NCBI RefSeq assembly: GCF_014648675.1
Contig: NZ_BMRO01000013.1
Location: forward strand, 124,001 to 188,000
Origin: Actinomadura livida
GTDB lineage: Bacteria; Actinomycetota; Actinomycetes; Streptosporangiales; Streptosporangiaceae
Reading direction: 5' to 3'
DNA: 64,000 nucleotides
The first letter of the stretch is position 1, and each line of letters starts with the position of its first letter. Made by a program: the position numbers and the translations under genes. Below are positions 49,797 to 58,702 of the stretch, one piece after another. Below the pieces are notes generated by a model. It did not search any database and was not told the DNA's origin. It saw only the letters and a list, made by a program, of their open reading frames with translations.

Positions 49797-51091
49797 CCAC
49801 GCTGACGCCGGTCCTCACCGGCAACTGGGACCAGCCCGACTCGTTCACCCGTGCGGGCTACGAGCGCGGGGGCGGCTACAAGGCGCTGCGCAAGGCGTTC
49901 GGGATGGACCCGGACGACATCGTCCAGGCGGTCAAGGACTCCGGGCTCCGCGGCCGCGGCGGCGCGGGCTTCCCCACCGGCATGAAGTGGGGCTTCCTGC
50001 CGCCGACCAGCCCGAACCCGCGGTACCTGGTCGTCAACGCGGACGAGTCCGAGCCGGGCACGTGCAAGGACATCCCGCTGATGATGGCCAACCCGCACGT
50101 GCTCGTCGAGGGCACCATCATCAGCTCGTACGCCATCAGGTCGAACATCGCGTTCATCTACGTGCGCGGCGAGGTGCTGCACGTGATCCGCCGGCTGCAC
50201 CAGGCGGTCGCGGAGGCGTACGAGGCGGGCTACCTCGGCAAGGACATCCTCGGGTCCGGGTACGACCTGGACATCGTCGTGCACAGCGGCGCCGGCGCCT
50301 ACATCTGCGGCGAGGAGACGGCGCTGCTGGATTCCCTGGAGGGGTTCCGCGGCTGGCCCAGGCTGAAGCCCCCCTTCCCGGCGGTGGCGGGCCTGTACGG
50401 CGGGCCCACCGTCATCAACAACGTCGAGTCGATCGCGTCGGTTCCCTCGATCGTCGGGAACGGCCCGGAGTGGTTCGCCGCGATGGGCACCGAGAAGTCG
50501 CAGGGCTTCGGGATCTTCTCGCTGTCCGGGCACGTGACGCGGCCCGGCCAGTACGAGGCGCCGCTCGGCATCACGCTGCGGGAGCTGCTCGACATGGCGG
50601 GCGGCATCCGGGAGGGGCACCGGCTGAAGTTCTGGACGCCCGGCGGGTCGTCCACCCCGATCTTCACCGACGAGCACCTGGACGTGCCGCTGGACTTCGA
50701 GTCCGTCGGCGCCGCCGGGTCGATGCTCGGCACCCGCGCGCTGCAGATCTTCGACGAGACGACCTGCGTCGTCCGGGCGGTGCTGCGCTGGTCGGAGTTC
50801 TACGCGCACGAGTCGTGCGGCAAGTGCACGCCGTGCCGCGAGGGCACCTACTGGTACAAGCTCATGCTGAAGCGCCTGGAGGCCGGCCAGGGCACCGAGG
50901 AGGACCTGGAGACCCTGCTGGACATCTCCGACAACATCCTCGGCCGCGCGTTCTGCGCCCTCGGCGACGGCGCGACCAGCCCGGTCGTGTCGTCCATCAA
51001 GCTGTTCCGGGACGAGTACCTCCAGCACTTCGAGCGGGGCGCCTGCCCGTTCGACCCGGCCGAGTCCACCCTCTGGGGAGGTGCCAAGTGA
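49793..51091 (+). CDS. nuoF: NADH-quinone oxidoreductase subunit F
   Basis: This 432-residue subunit binds NADH and FMN and holds cluster N3. The nucleotide site is GLRGRGGAGFPTGMKWG (about 51-67), the FMN site includes NADESEPGTCKD, and the [4Fe-4S] ligands are in ESCGKCTPCREGT (about 340-352) with a distant Cys in FCALGDG. The start is GTG 49793, overlapping the nuoE stop. Length is standard. Confidence 0.97.
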   Translation: MTTLTPVLTGNWDQPDSFTRAGYERGGGYKALRKAFGMDPDDIVQAVKDSGLRGRGGAGFPTGMKWGFLPPTSPNPRYLVVNADESEPGTCKDIPLMMANPHVLVEGTIISSYAIRSNIAFIYVRGEVLHVIRRLHQAVAEAYEAGYLGKDILGSGYDLDIVVHSGAGAYICGEETALLDSLEGFRGWPRLKPPFPAVAGLYGGPTVINNVESIASVPSIVGNGPEWFAAMGTEKSQGFGIFSLSGHVTRPGQYEAPLGITLRELLDMAGGIREGHRLKFWTPGGSSTPIFTDEHLDVPLDFESVGAAGSMLGTRALQIFDETTCVVRAVLRWSEFYAHESCGKCTPCREGTYWYKLMLKRLEAGQGTEEDLETLLDISDNILGRAFCALGDGATSPVVSSIKLFRDEYLQHFERGACPFDPAESTLWGGAK

Positions 51092-53610
51092 CCGTCACCG
51101 ACGACAAGTCGGCGGTGGAGAAGCGCGAGGACATGGTCTCCTGCACCATCGACGGCTTCGAGATCGAGGTGCCGAAGGGCACCCTGATCATCCGGGCCGC
51201 CGAGCTGCTCGGCATCCAGATCCCGCGGTTCTGCGAGCACCCGCTGCTCGACCCGATCGGGGCGTGCCGGCAGTGCCTGGTGGAGATCCCCGACGCCGGC
51301 AACGGCCGCGGGATGCCGAAGCCGCAGGCGTCGTGCACCACGCCGGTGATGCCGGGCATGGTCGTCAAGACCCAGCTCACCTCGCCGGTGGCCGACAAGG
51401 CGCAGCACGGCGTCATGGAGTTCCTGCTCATCAACCACCCGCTGGACTGCCCGGTCTGCGACAAGGGCGGCGAGTGCCCGCTGCAGAACCAGGCGATGTC
51501 CAACGGCCGCGGCGAGACGCGGTTCGTGGAGACCAAGCGGACGTGGCCGAAGCCGATCCCGCTGTCCAGCCAGGTGCTGCTCGACCGGGAGCGCTGCATC
51601 CAGTGCACGCGCTGCACCCGGTTCTCCGAGGAGATCGCCGGCGACGCGTTCATCGAGCTGACGAACCGCGGCGCGAAGGAAGAGATCGGGATCGCCGAGG
51701 ACCGGCCGTTCCAGTCCTACTTCTCCGGCAACACCGTGCAGATCTGCCCGGTGGGCGCGCTCACCGGCACCGCGTACCGGTTCCGGTCCCGCCCGTTCGA
51801 CCTGGTGTCGACGCCGAGCGTCTGCGAGCACTGCGCGTCCGGCTGCGCGATGCGGACCGACCACCGGCGCGGCAAGGTGACGCGGCGGCTGGCCGGGGAC
51901 GACCCGCACGTCAACGAGGAATGGAACTGCGACAAGGGCCGCTGGGCGTTCACCTACACGACGCAGCCCGACCGGCTCACGCACCCGCTGGTCCGCAACG
52001 AGGACGGCGTGCTGGAGCCCGCGTCCTGGCCGGAGGCGCTGACCATCGCGGCCGAGGGCCTCGCGGCGGCGCGCGGCTCCGCGGGCGTGCTGACCGGCGG
52101 CCGCGTCACCCTTGAGGACGCCTACGCCTACGCCAAGTTCGCGCGGATCGCGCTCGGCAGTAACGACGTCGACTTCCGGGCCCGGCCGCTGTCGGACGAG
52201 GAGTCGCGCTTCCTCGCCTCGTCGGTCGCGGGACGCTCGATCGAGGTGTCCTACACCGACCTGGAGCAGGCGCCGGCCGTGCTCCTCGCCGGCTTCGAGC
52301 CGGAGGAGGAGTCGCCGATCGTTTTCCTGCGGCTCCGCAAGGCGTTCCGCAAGAACGCGCTGAAGGTGTACGCGGCGGCGCCGTTCGCGACCCGCGGGCT
52401 GGACAAGGTCGGCGGCACGCTGCTGCCGACGGCGCCCGGCGCCGAGGCCGACACGCTCGCGTCGCTGATCGGCGACGCGGACCGGTCCGACGTCCGGACG
52501 CTGCTGGAGGCGCCCGGCGCCGTGATCCTGGTGGGCGAGCGGCTCGCCGGCAGCCCCGGCGCGCTGACCGCGGCGGTCCGGCTGGCGCGGGTGACCGGCG
52601 CCCGGCTGGCGTGGGTGCCGCGCCGGGCCGGGGAGCGCGGCGCGCTGGAGGCCGGTGCGCTGCCCGGCCTGCTGCCGATCGGCCGCCCGGTGACCGACCC
52701 GGCGGGGCGGGCCGAGGTGGCCCGCGTCTGGGGCGTCGCCGCACTGCCCGACGCGCCCGGCGAGGACACCGCCGGGATCATCGCGTCGGCGGGCCGGGGG
52801 GAGCGCGGCGCGCTGCTCGTCGGCGGCGTCGACCCCTACGACCTGCCCGACCCGGAGGCGATGCTGCGGGCCCTCGACGCGACGCCGTTCGTGGTGAGCC
52901 TGGAGCAGCGGCCGAGCGCGGTCACCGACCGCGCCGACGTCGTCTTCCCGGTCGCGGCCGTCGCGGAGAAGTCCGGCACGTTCGTCGACTGGGAGGGCCG
53001 CGGCCGCCAGTTCGACGTCGTGCTCAAGGCCGCCGGGCGGATGTCCGACCTGCGGGTGCTGGACTCCCTCGCCGACGAGCTGGACGTCCACCTGGGCCTG
53101 CCCGGCCCGGAGGCGGCGCGCCGCGAGCTGACCGAGCTCGGCGCCTACCGCGGCGAGCGCCCGGAGGCGCCGGACGTGGCGCAGGCGCTCCCGCCGCACC
53201 CCGAGCGCGGTGAGGCGCTGCTCGCGACGTGGCGGCTCCTGCTGGACCGGGGACGCCTGCAGGACGGCGAGCCGTTCCTCGCGGGCACCGCCAAGGCCGC
53301 GGCCGCGCGGCTGTCGCCCGCGACGGCCGCGGAGATCGGCGCCACCGAGGCGGTCACCGTCTCGACGGCGCGCGGCGAGGTCACGCTGCCGCTGGAGGTG
53401 ACCGCCGACCTGCCCGACCGGGTGGTGTGGCTGCCGACCAACTCGGCCGGCTGCTCGCTGTACCGGGACCTCGGCGCGGCGGCGGGCGGTGTGGTCGGGA
53501 TCGCGAGCGGGGTGCTCCGGTCCGCGGCCGCCGCGGCGCCGGAGTCCGGCGCGACGGCCGTGTCCGGCGCGCCGGCGGCGTCCGATGAGAACGCTGGAGG
53601 GAGCAAATGA
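51088..53610 (+). CDS. nuoG: NADH-quinone oxidoreductase subunit G
   Basis: This 840-residue subunit carries clusters N1b (GACRQCLVEIPDAG region), N5 (HPLDCPVCDKGGECPLQ) and N4 (CIQCTRCTRF with CPVGAL). Further on, CEHCASGC with NCDKG supplies four Cys for the extra cluster N7, which many complex I lack. The C-terminal half is a molybdopterin-oxidoreductase-like domain without cofactor. GTG 51088 overlaps the nuoF stop; the open frame far upstream of it is a shadow of nuoF. Confidence 0.96.
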   Translation: MTVTDDKSAVEKREDMVSCTIDGFEIEVPKGTLIIRAAELLGIQIPRFCEHPLLDPIGACRQCLVEIPDAGNGRGMPKPQASCTTPVMPGMVVKTQLTSPVADKAQHGVMEFLLINHPLDCPVCDKGGECPLQNQAMSNGRGETRFVETKRTWPKPIPLSSQVLLDRERCIQCTRCTRFSEEIAGDAFIELTNRGAKEEIGIAEDRPFQSYFSGNTVQICPVGALTGTAYRFRSRPFDLVSTPSVCEHCASGCAMRTDHRRGKVTRRLAGDDPHVNEEWNCDKGRWAFTYTTQPDRLTHPLVRNEDGVLEPASWPEALTIAAEGLAAARGSAGVLTGGRVTLEDAYAYAKFARIALGSNDVDFRARPLSDEESRFLASSVAGRSIEVSYTDLEQAPAVLLAGFEPEEESPIVFLRLRKAFRKNALKVYAAAPFATRGLDKVGGTLLPTAPGAEADTLASLIGDADRSDVRTLLEAPGAVILVGERLAGSPGALTAAVRLARVTGARLAWVPRRAGERGALEAGALPGLLPIGRPVTDPAGRAEVARVWGVAALPDAPGEDTAGIIASAGRGERGALLVGGVDPYDLPDPEAMLRALDATPFVVSLEQRPSAVTDRADVVFPVAAVAEKSGTFVDWEGRGRQFDVVLKAAGRMSDLRVLDSLADELDVHLGLPGPEAARRELTELGAYRGERPEAPDVAQALPPHPERGEALLATWRLLLDRGRLQDGEPFLAGTAKAAAARLSPATAAEIGATEAVTVSTARGEVTLPLEVTADLPDRVVWLPTNSAGCSLYRDLGAAAGGVVGIASGVLRSAAAAAPESGATAVSGAPAASDENAGGSK

Positions 53611-54965
53611 GCCCGCTCGCTGCGGCCCTGCCTCTGCAGGCGCCCCTGGCGCCGGTCGCCGCGGACCCGACGCTGGAGGACTTCGGCTCGGACCCGTGGT
53701 GGCTGATCGGCGGCAAGGTCCTCGCCGTCTTCGCGTTCCTCGTCGTGACCGTGCTGCTGACGATGTGGATCGAGCGCCGCGTCATCGGCCGGATGCAGCT
53801 GCGCGTCGGCCCCAACCGCGCGGGCCCGTTCGGGCTGCTGCAGGGCCTCGCGGACGGCATCAAGCTCGCCCTGAAGGAGGACATCGTCCCCCGCCAGGTC
53901 GACAAGGTCGTGTTCGTCCTGGCGCCGGTCATGGCCGCGGTGCCCGCGTTCATCTCGTTCGCCATCATCCCGATGGGGCCGACGGTCTCGATCTTCGGGC
54001 ACCAGACGCCGCTGCAGGTCACCGACCTTCCGGTCGCGGTGCTGCTGGTGCTGGCGATGGCGTCGATGGGCGTCTACGGGATCGTGCTCGCCGGCTGGTC
54101 GTCGATGTCGCCGTACTCGCTGCTCGGCGGGCTCCGCTCGTCCGCGCAGGTGATCTCCTACGAGATCGCGATGGCGCTGTCGTTCGTGGCCGTGTTCATG
54201 TTCGCCGGCTCGATGTCCACCTCGGAGATCGTCGCGGCGCAGCAGGACCGCTGGTTCGTGCTGCTGCTGGCCCCGTCCTTCGTCGTGTACGTGATCACGA
54301 TGATGGGCGAGTCGAACCGCATCCCGTTCGACCTGCCCGAGGGCGAGGGCGAGCTGGTCGGCGGCTTCCACACCGAGTACTCGTCGCTGAAGTTCGCGAT
54401 GTTCTTCCTCGCGGAGTACATCAACCTCGCGACGCTGTCGGCGCTCGCCACCACGCTGTTCCTCGGCGGCTGGCGCGCTCCCGCGCCGATCTCCACGGTG
54501 TGGGCGGGGGCCAACTCCGGCTGGTGGCCGGTCCTGTGGTTCCTGGCCAAGGTGTTCCTGTTCATCTTCTTCTTCATCTGGCTGCGCGGCACCCTGCCGC
54601 GCGTCCGCTACGACCAGCTGATGAAGCTCGGGTGGAAGGTGCTGATGCCCTTCTCGCTCGGCTGGATCCTGCTGGTCGCCACCATCCGCGCGCTGCGCAA
54701 CGAGGGCTACGACATGCAGCAGATCGTGATCGTCGCCGCGGTCGCCGCGGCGGTGGTCCTGGTGGCCACGGTGCTCTGGGAGATGTTCCGGGGCGGCGAG
54801 GACGAGAAGGAGATCGTGCCGGGCGCGGGCGAGGGCGGCAAGCCCGCCCCCGCGGCCGGCGGTTTCCCGGTGCCGCCGATGGACGCGCCCCACTACCGCG
54901 GTGAGCCGGCCGGCGCATCCAAGATCAGTACCCCTCCTGAGGAGGTCACCAGTGGGACTAACTGA
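53607..54965 (+). CDS. nuoH: NADH-quinone oxidoreductase subunit H
   Basis: This 452-residue membrane subunit anchors the hydrophilic arm. It shows WIERRVIGRMQLRVGPNRAG (the long first cytoplasmic loop), the acidic quinone-channel loop GESNRIPFDLPEGEGELVGG and eight helices. The C-terminal 45 residues are a Gly/Pro/Lys-rich extension. Its stop lies 14 bases inside nuoI, whose ribosome binding site is within the nuoH end. Confidence 0.97.
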   Translation: MSPLAAALPLQAPLAPVAADPTLEDFGSDPWWLIGGKVLAVFAFLVVTVLLTMWIERRVIGRMQLRVGPNRAGPFGLLQGLADGIKLALKEDIVPRQVDKVVFVLAPVMAAVPAFISFAIIPMGPTVSIFGHQTPLQVTDLPVAVLLVLAMASMGVYGIVLAGWSSMSPYSLLGGLRSSAQVISYEIAMALSFVAVFMFAGSMSTSEIVAAQQDRWFVLLLAPSFVVYVITMMGESNRIPFDLPEGEGELVGGFHTEYSSLKFAMFFLAEYINLATLSALATTLFLGGWRAPAPISTVWAGANSGWWPVLWFLAKVFLFIFFFIWLRGTLPRVRYDQLMKLGWKVLMPFSLGWILLVATIRALRNEGYDMQQIVIVAAVAAAVVLVATVLWEMFRGGEDEKEIVPGAGEGGKPAPAAGGFPVPPMDAPHYRGEPAGASKISTPPEEVTSGTN

Positions 54966-55563
54966 TTTCCTGAACCCGGTGAAGGGGTTCGGGGTCTCGT
55001 TCCACCAGATTTTCATGAAGAGCGAGACCGTTCAGTACCCCGAGGTGAAGAAGCCGACCGCGCCGCGCTTCCACGGGCGGCACCAGCTCAACCGGTGGCC
55101 GGACGGCCTGGAGAAGTGCATCGGCTGCGAGCTGTGCGCCTGGGCGTGCCCCGCCGACGCGATCTTCGTCGAGGGGGCGGACAACACCGCCGACGAGCGC
55201 TACTCGCCCGGTGAGCGGTACGGCCGCATCTACCAGATCAACTACCTGCGCTGCATCCTGTGCGGGCTGTGCATCGAGGCGTGCCCGACGCGGGCGCTCA
55301 CGATGACCAACGAGTACGAGCTCGCCGACGACAGCCGCGAGAGCCTGATCTACACCAAGGAGATGCTGCTCGCACCGCTGCGCGAGGGCATGGAGGCGCC
55401 GCCGCACGAGATGCGGCTCGGCGACACCGAGGAGGACTACTACCGCCTCGGCCTCCAGCCCGAGGAGCCCGCGCCCACCGTGCCCTCCGAAGAGGGCGGA
55501 CGCGCCGGCGCGGACCAGGCGGTCAAGCGCGAGAAGTCCCGCAAGCGGGGTGAGAGCGCGTGA
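54952..55563 (+). CDS. nuoI: NADH-quinone oxidoreductase subunit I
   Basis: This 203-residue subunit holds clusters N6a and N6b in two ferredoxin motifs, CIGCELCAWACP and CILCGLCIEACPTRAL. The start is GTG 54952, chosen because a perfect GGAGG lies seven bases upstream; the longer frame to 54901 has none. The last 35 residues are a charged tail. It overlaps nuoH by 14 bases and nuoJ by four. Confidence 0.96.
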   Translation: MGLTDFLNPVKGFGVSFHQIFMKSETVQYPEVKKPTAPRFHGRHQLNRWPDGLEKCIGCELCAWACPADAIFVEGADNTADERYSPGERYGRIYQINYLRCILCGLCIEACPTRALTMTNEYELADDSRESLIYTKEMLLAPLREGMEAPPHEMRLGDTEEDYYRLGLQPEEPAPTVPSEEGGRAGADQAVKREKSRKRGESA

Positions 55564-56480
55564 TCTCCGCGATCCAGGGCGCCCCCGTCCTCGCGGCGGA
55601 GGTGGCCGACAAGCAGGCCGGCGAGCCGTTCTTCTTCTGGCTGCTGGCCATCGTGTCGGTCTCCGCCGCCCTCGGCATGGTCTTCATGCGGAAGGCGGTC
55701 CACTCGGCGCTGCTGCTGGCGACCGTGATGCTGTCGCTCGCCGCGCTGTACGCGATCCAGAGCGCCCCGTTCCTGGCGTTCGTGCAGGTGATCGTCTACA
55801 CCGGCGCGGTGCTGATGCTGTTCCTGTTCGTGGTGATGCTCGTCGGCGTCAGCTCCACCGACTCGCTGGTGGAGACGATCCGCGGGCAGCGGTTCTGGGC
55901 GGCGGTCGCCGCGATCGGGTTCGTCGCCCTGCTCGGCGCCGGGCTCGCGAACGCGGCGCTCGGCGGCACGGCGGGCCTGCAGCAGGCCAACGCCGAGGGC
56001 AACGTCGTCGGCCTGGCGCGGCTGCTGTTCTCCAAGTACGTGTTCGCGTTCGAGGTCACCAGCGCCCTGCTGATCACCGCGGCGCTGGGCGCGATGGTGC
56101 TGGCGCACCGCGAGCGGATGGGCGAGAAACCAACGCAGAAGGTCCTGTCCAAGCGGCGGTTCCTGTCCGGCGACCACCCGGGGCCGCTGCCCGGCCCCGG
56201 CACCTACGCCCGGCACAACGCCGTCGACATGCCGGCGATGCTGCCCGACGGGACCACGTCGGTGCTGTCGGTCAACCCGGTCATCGCCGCCCGCGTCGAC
56301 ACGGCCGAGCGGCACGCCGACCTCCACGGCTCCACCGCGGAAGAGGCGGTCGAGCGGAACGTGCGGGACGTCAAGGCCGTCACCGCGGAGGCCGCGGACG
56401 CGGACGCCGAGGGGCGCGTCGCCAAGCCCGGGACGCGGGCCGCGGGCGGCAACGAGGGTGAAGGCGAGGCTGGTTCATGA
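55560..56480 (+). CDS. nuoJ: NADH-quinone oxidoreductase subunit J
   Basis: This 306-residue membrane subunit has five helices in residues about 20-190, with the pi-bulge helix region QVIVYTGAVLMLFLFVVMLV-like (quoted in part: VIVYTGAVLMLF). The last 110 residues form an actinobacterial cytoplasmic extension rich in Ala/Asp/Glu. GTG 55560 overlaps the nuoI stop and its own stop overlaps the nuoK start. Confidence 0.95.
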   Translation: MISAIQGAPVLAAEVADKQAGEPFFFWLLAIVSVSAALGMVFMRKAVHSALLLATVMLSLAALYAIQSAPFLAFVQVIVYTGAVLMLFLFVVMLVGVSSTDSLVETIRGQRFWAAVAAIGFVALLGAGLANAALGGTAGLQQANAEGNVVGLARLLFSKYVFAFEVTSALLITAALGAMVLAHRERMGEKPTQKVLSKRRFLSGDHPGPLPGPGTYARHNAVDMPAMLPDGTTSVLSVNPVIAARVDTAERHADLHGSTAEEAVERNVRDVKAVTAEAADADAEGRVAKPGTRAAGGNEGEGEAGS

Positions 56481-56776
56481 GTCCCGGGCACTACCTGGCG
56501 CTTTCGGCGATCCTGTTCACCATCGGGGCGCTCGGCGTCCTCGTGCGCCGCAACGCGCTCGTGGTCTTCATGTGCGTCGAGTTGATGCTGAACGCGACGA
56601 ACCTGGCGTTCATCTCCTTCTCCCGCATGCACGGCAACCTGGACGGTCAGATCATCGCCTTCTTCGTGATGGTGGTGGCCGCCGCGGAGGTCGTGGTGGG
56701 CCTCGCGATCATCATGACCGTCTTCCGGACCCGCAGATCCGCGTCGGTCGACGACGTGAACCTGCTGAAGTACTGA
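56477..56776 (+). CDS. nuoK: NADH-quinone oxidoreductase subunit K
   Basis: This 99-residue proton-channel subunit has three helices with the two buried glutamates in CVELMLNATNLAF and AAAEVVVGLAIIM. It matches the family in length and sequence. ATG 56477 overlaps the nuoJ stop. Confidence 0.97.
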   Translation: MSPGHYLALSAILFTIGALGVLVRRNALVVFMCVELMLNATNLAFISFSRMHGNLDGQIIAFFVMVVAAAEVVVGLAIIMTVFRTRRSASVDDVNLLKY

Positions 56777-56785
56777 GAGGCTGGG

Positions 56786-58702
56786 ATGAAAGCGGAAGGC
56801 ATCCAGGCCGCGTCCTGGCTCCTCATAGCGCTCCCGCTCGCGGGCGCCGCGATCCTCCTGCTCGGGGGGAGGCGCACCGACCGGTGGGGACACCTGCTCG
56901 GCGTCGCCATGTCGGTGGCCTCGTTCGCGGTGGGCGTGGCGATGTTCGCCCAGATGCTCGGCTACGCCGCCGACGAACGGCGGCGCACCCTGCACCTGTG
57001 GGACTTCATCGACGTCGGCGCGTTCAAGGTCGGCATGGACCTGCTGGTGGACCCGCTGTCCATCAGCTTCGTCCTGCTGATCACCGGGGTGGGCTCGCTC
57101 ATCCACATCTACTCCATCGGCTACATGGCCGAGGACCCCGACCGCCGCAGGTTCTTCGCGTACCTGAACCTGTTCGTCGCGGCGATGCTGCTGCTGGTGC
57201 TCGGTGACAACTTCCTGGTCATGTTCATCGGCTGGGAGGGCGTCGGCCTCGCCTCGTACCTCCTGATCGGGTTCTGGCAGTTCAAGCCGACCGCCGCGAC
57301 CGCGGCGAAGAAGGCGTTCGTCGTCAACCGCGTCGGCGACATGGGGCTGATCATCGCGATCGCGCTGATCTTCGCGACGTTCGGCACCATCGAGTACGGC
57401 GCCGTGCTCGGCACCGGCGCCGAGCACGCCGGGCTGGCGTCCCAGCTCAGCACCGGCACCGCCACCGCGATCGGGCTGCTGCTCCTGCTCGGCGCGTGCG
57501 GCAAGTCGGCGCAGCTCCCGCTGCAGTCCTGGCTCCTGGACGCGATGGAGGGCCCGACCCCGGTGTCGGCGCTCATCCACGCCGCCACGATGGTGACCGC
57601 CGGCGTGTACCTCATCGTCCGCGCCGGGCCGATCTTCGAGATGTCGGAGACCGCGCAGCTCGTGGTGACGATCGTCGGTGCGGCGACCCTGCTGTTCGGT
57701 GCGATCATCGGGTGCGCCAAGGACGACATCAAGAAGGCCCTCGCCGGCTCGACGATGTCGCAGATCGGCTACATGACGCTGGCCGCCGGGCTCGGCAAGG
57801 CCGGGTACGTCTTCGCCATCGCGCACCTCATCGCGCACGGCTTCTTCAAGGCCGGCCTGTTCCTCGGCGCCGGGTCCGTCATGCACGGCATGAAGGACGA
57901 CGTGAACATGCGCCACTACGGCGCGCTCCGCTCGGTGATGATGATCACCTACGCCACGTTCGGCCTCGGGTACCTCGCCATCATCGGGTTCCCCGGGCTG
58001 TCCGGCTGGTTCACCAAGGAAGGGATCATCGAGGCGGCGTTCGACAAGGGCGGCACGTCCGGGGCGGTCCTCGGCGCGTGCGCGCTGCTCGGCGCCGGGA
58101 TCACCGCGTACTACATGTCGCGCGTGATGTTCATGACGTTCTTCGGCGAGAAGCGCTGGGCGGACGACGTCCACCCGCACGAGTCGCCGAAGATCATGAC
58201 CGTCCCGCTGATCCTGCTGGCGGTCGGCTCGCTCGCCGCGGGCGGCTTCCTGATCCTCGGCGGGTTCGCCCACTTCCTGGAGCCGGTCGTCGGGACGCCC
58301 GAGAAGGAGCACCACTTCGCGCTGATCACCCCGACCGGCGCGGTCTCCCTCGTCCTGATGGTGGCCGGGGCGGCCATCGCGTGGCGGCAGTACGGCAGCC
58401 GGAAGGTGCCGCGTGAGGCGCCCAAGGGCTCGTTCGTCACGGTCGCGGCGCGCAAGGACCTCTACGGCGACGCGCTCAACGAGTCGCTGCTGATGCGTCC
58501 CGGGCAGTGGCTGACCCGGCTCGCCGTCTGGTTCGACGGGCGCGGCGTCGACGGCCTCGTCAACGGCACCGCCGCCGGCATCGGCGGCACGTCCGGCCGG
58601 CTCCGGCGCGTCCAGACCGGCTTCGCCCGCTCCTACGCCCTTTCGATGACCTTCGGCGCTGCGCTCGTGGTCGCCGCGCTCCTGGTGGTGAACGTTTCAT
58701 GA
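56786..58702 (+). CDS. nuoL: NADH-quinone oxidoreductase subunit L
   Basis: This 638-residue antiporter-like proton pump has about 16 helices. Conserved features are FIGWEGVGLASYLLIGFW (pumping Glu), the Lys in TPVSALIHAATMVTAGVYL and the surrounding His, and a C-terminal lateral helix. It is the distal pump of the membrane arm. ATG 56786 has GAGAGG upstream; its stop overlaps nuoM by four bases. Confidence 0.97.
   Translation: MKAEGIQAASWLLIALPLAGAAILLLGGRRTDRWGHLLGVAMSVASFAVGVAMFAQMLGYAADERRRTLHLWDFIDVGAFKVGMDLLVDPLSISFVLLITGVGSLIHIYSIGYMAEDPDRRRFFAYLNLFVAAMLLLVLGDNFLVMFIGWEGVGLASYLLIGFWQFKPTAATAAKKAFVVNRVGDMGLIIAIALIFATFGTIEYGAVLGTGAEHAGLASQLSTGTATAIGLLLLLGACGKSAQLPLQSWLLDAMEGPTPVSALIHAATMVTAGVYLIVRAGPIFEMSETAQLVVTIVGAATLLFGAIIGCAKDDIKKALAGSTMSQIGYMTLAAGLGKAGYVFAIAHLIAHGFFKAGLFLGAGSVMHGMKDDVNMRHYGALRSVMMITYATFGLGYLAIIGFPGLSGWFTKEGIIEAAFDKGGTSGAVLGACALLGAGITAYYMSRVMFMTFFGEKRWADDVHPHESPKIMTVPLILLAVGSLAAGGFLILGGFAHFLEPVVGTPEKEHHFALITPTGAVSLVLMVAGAAIAWRQYGSRKVPREAPKGSFVTVAARKDLYGDALNESLLMRPGQWLTRLAVWFDGRGVDGLVNGTAAGIGGTSGRLRRVQTGFARSYALSMTFGAALVVAALLVVNVS

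Noticed and set aside
49630..51087. Plus-strand extension of the nuoG frame upstream of its GTG
   Set aside because: It lies across nuoF in another frame and is Arg/Gly-rich noise; the GTG at 51088 overlaps the nuoF stop as elsewhere in the operon.
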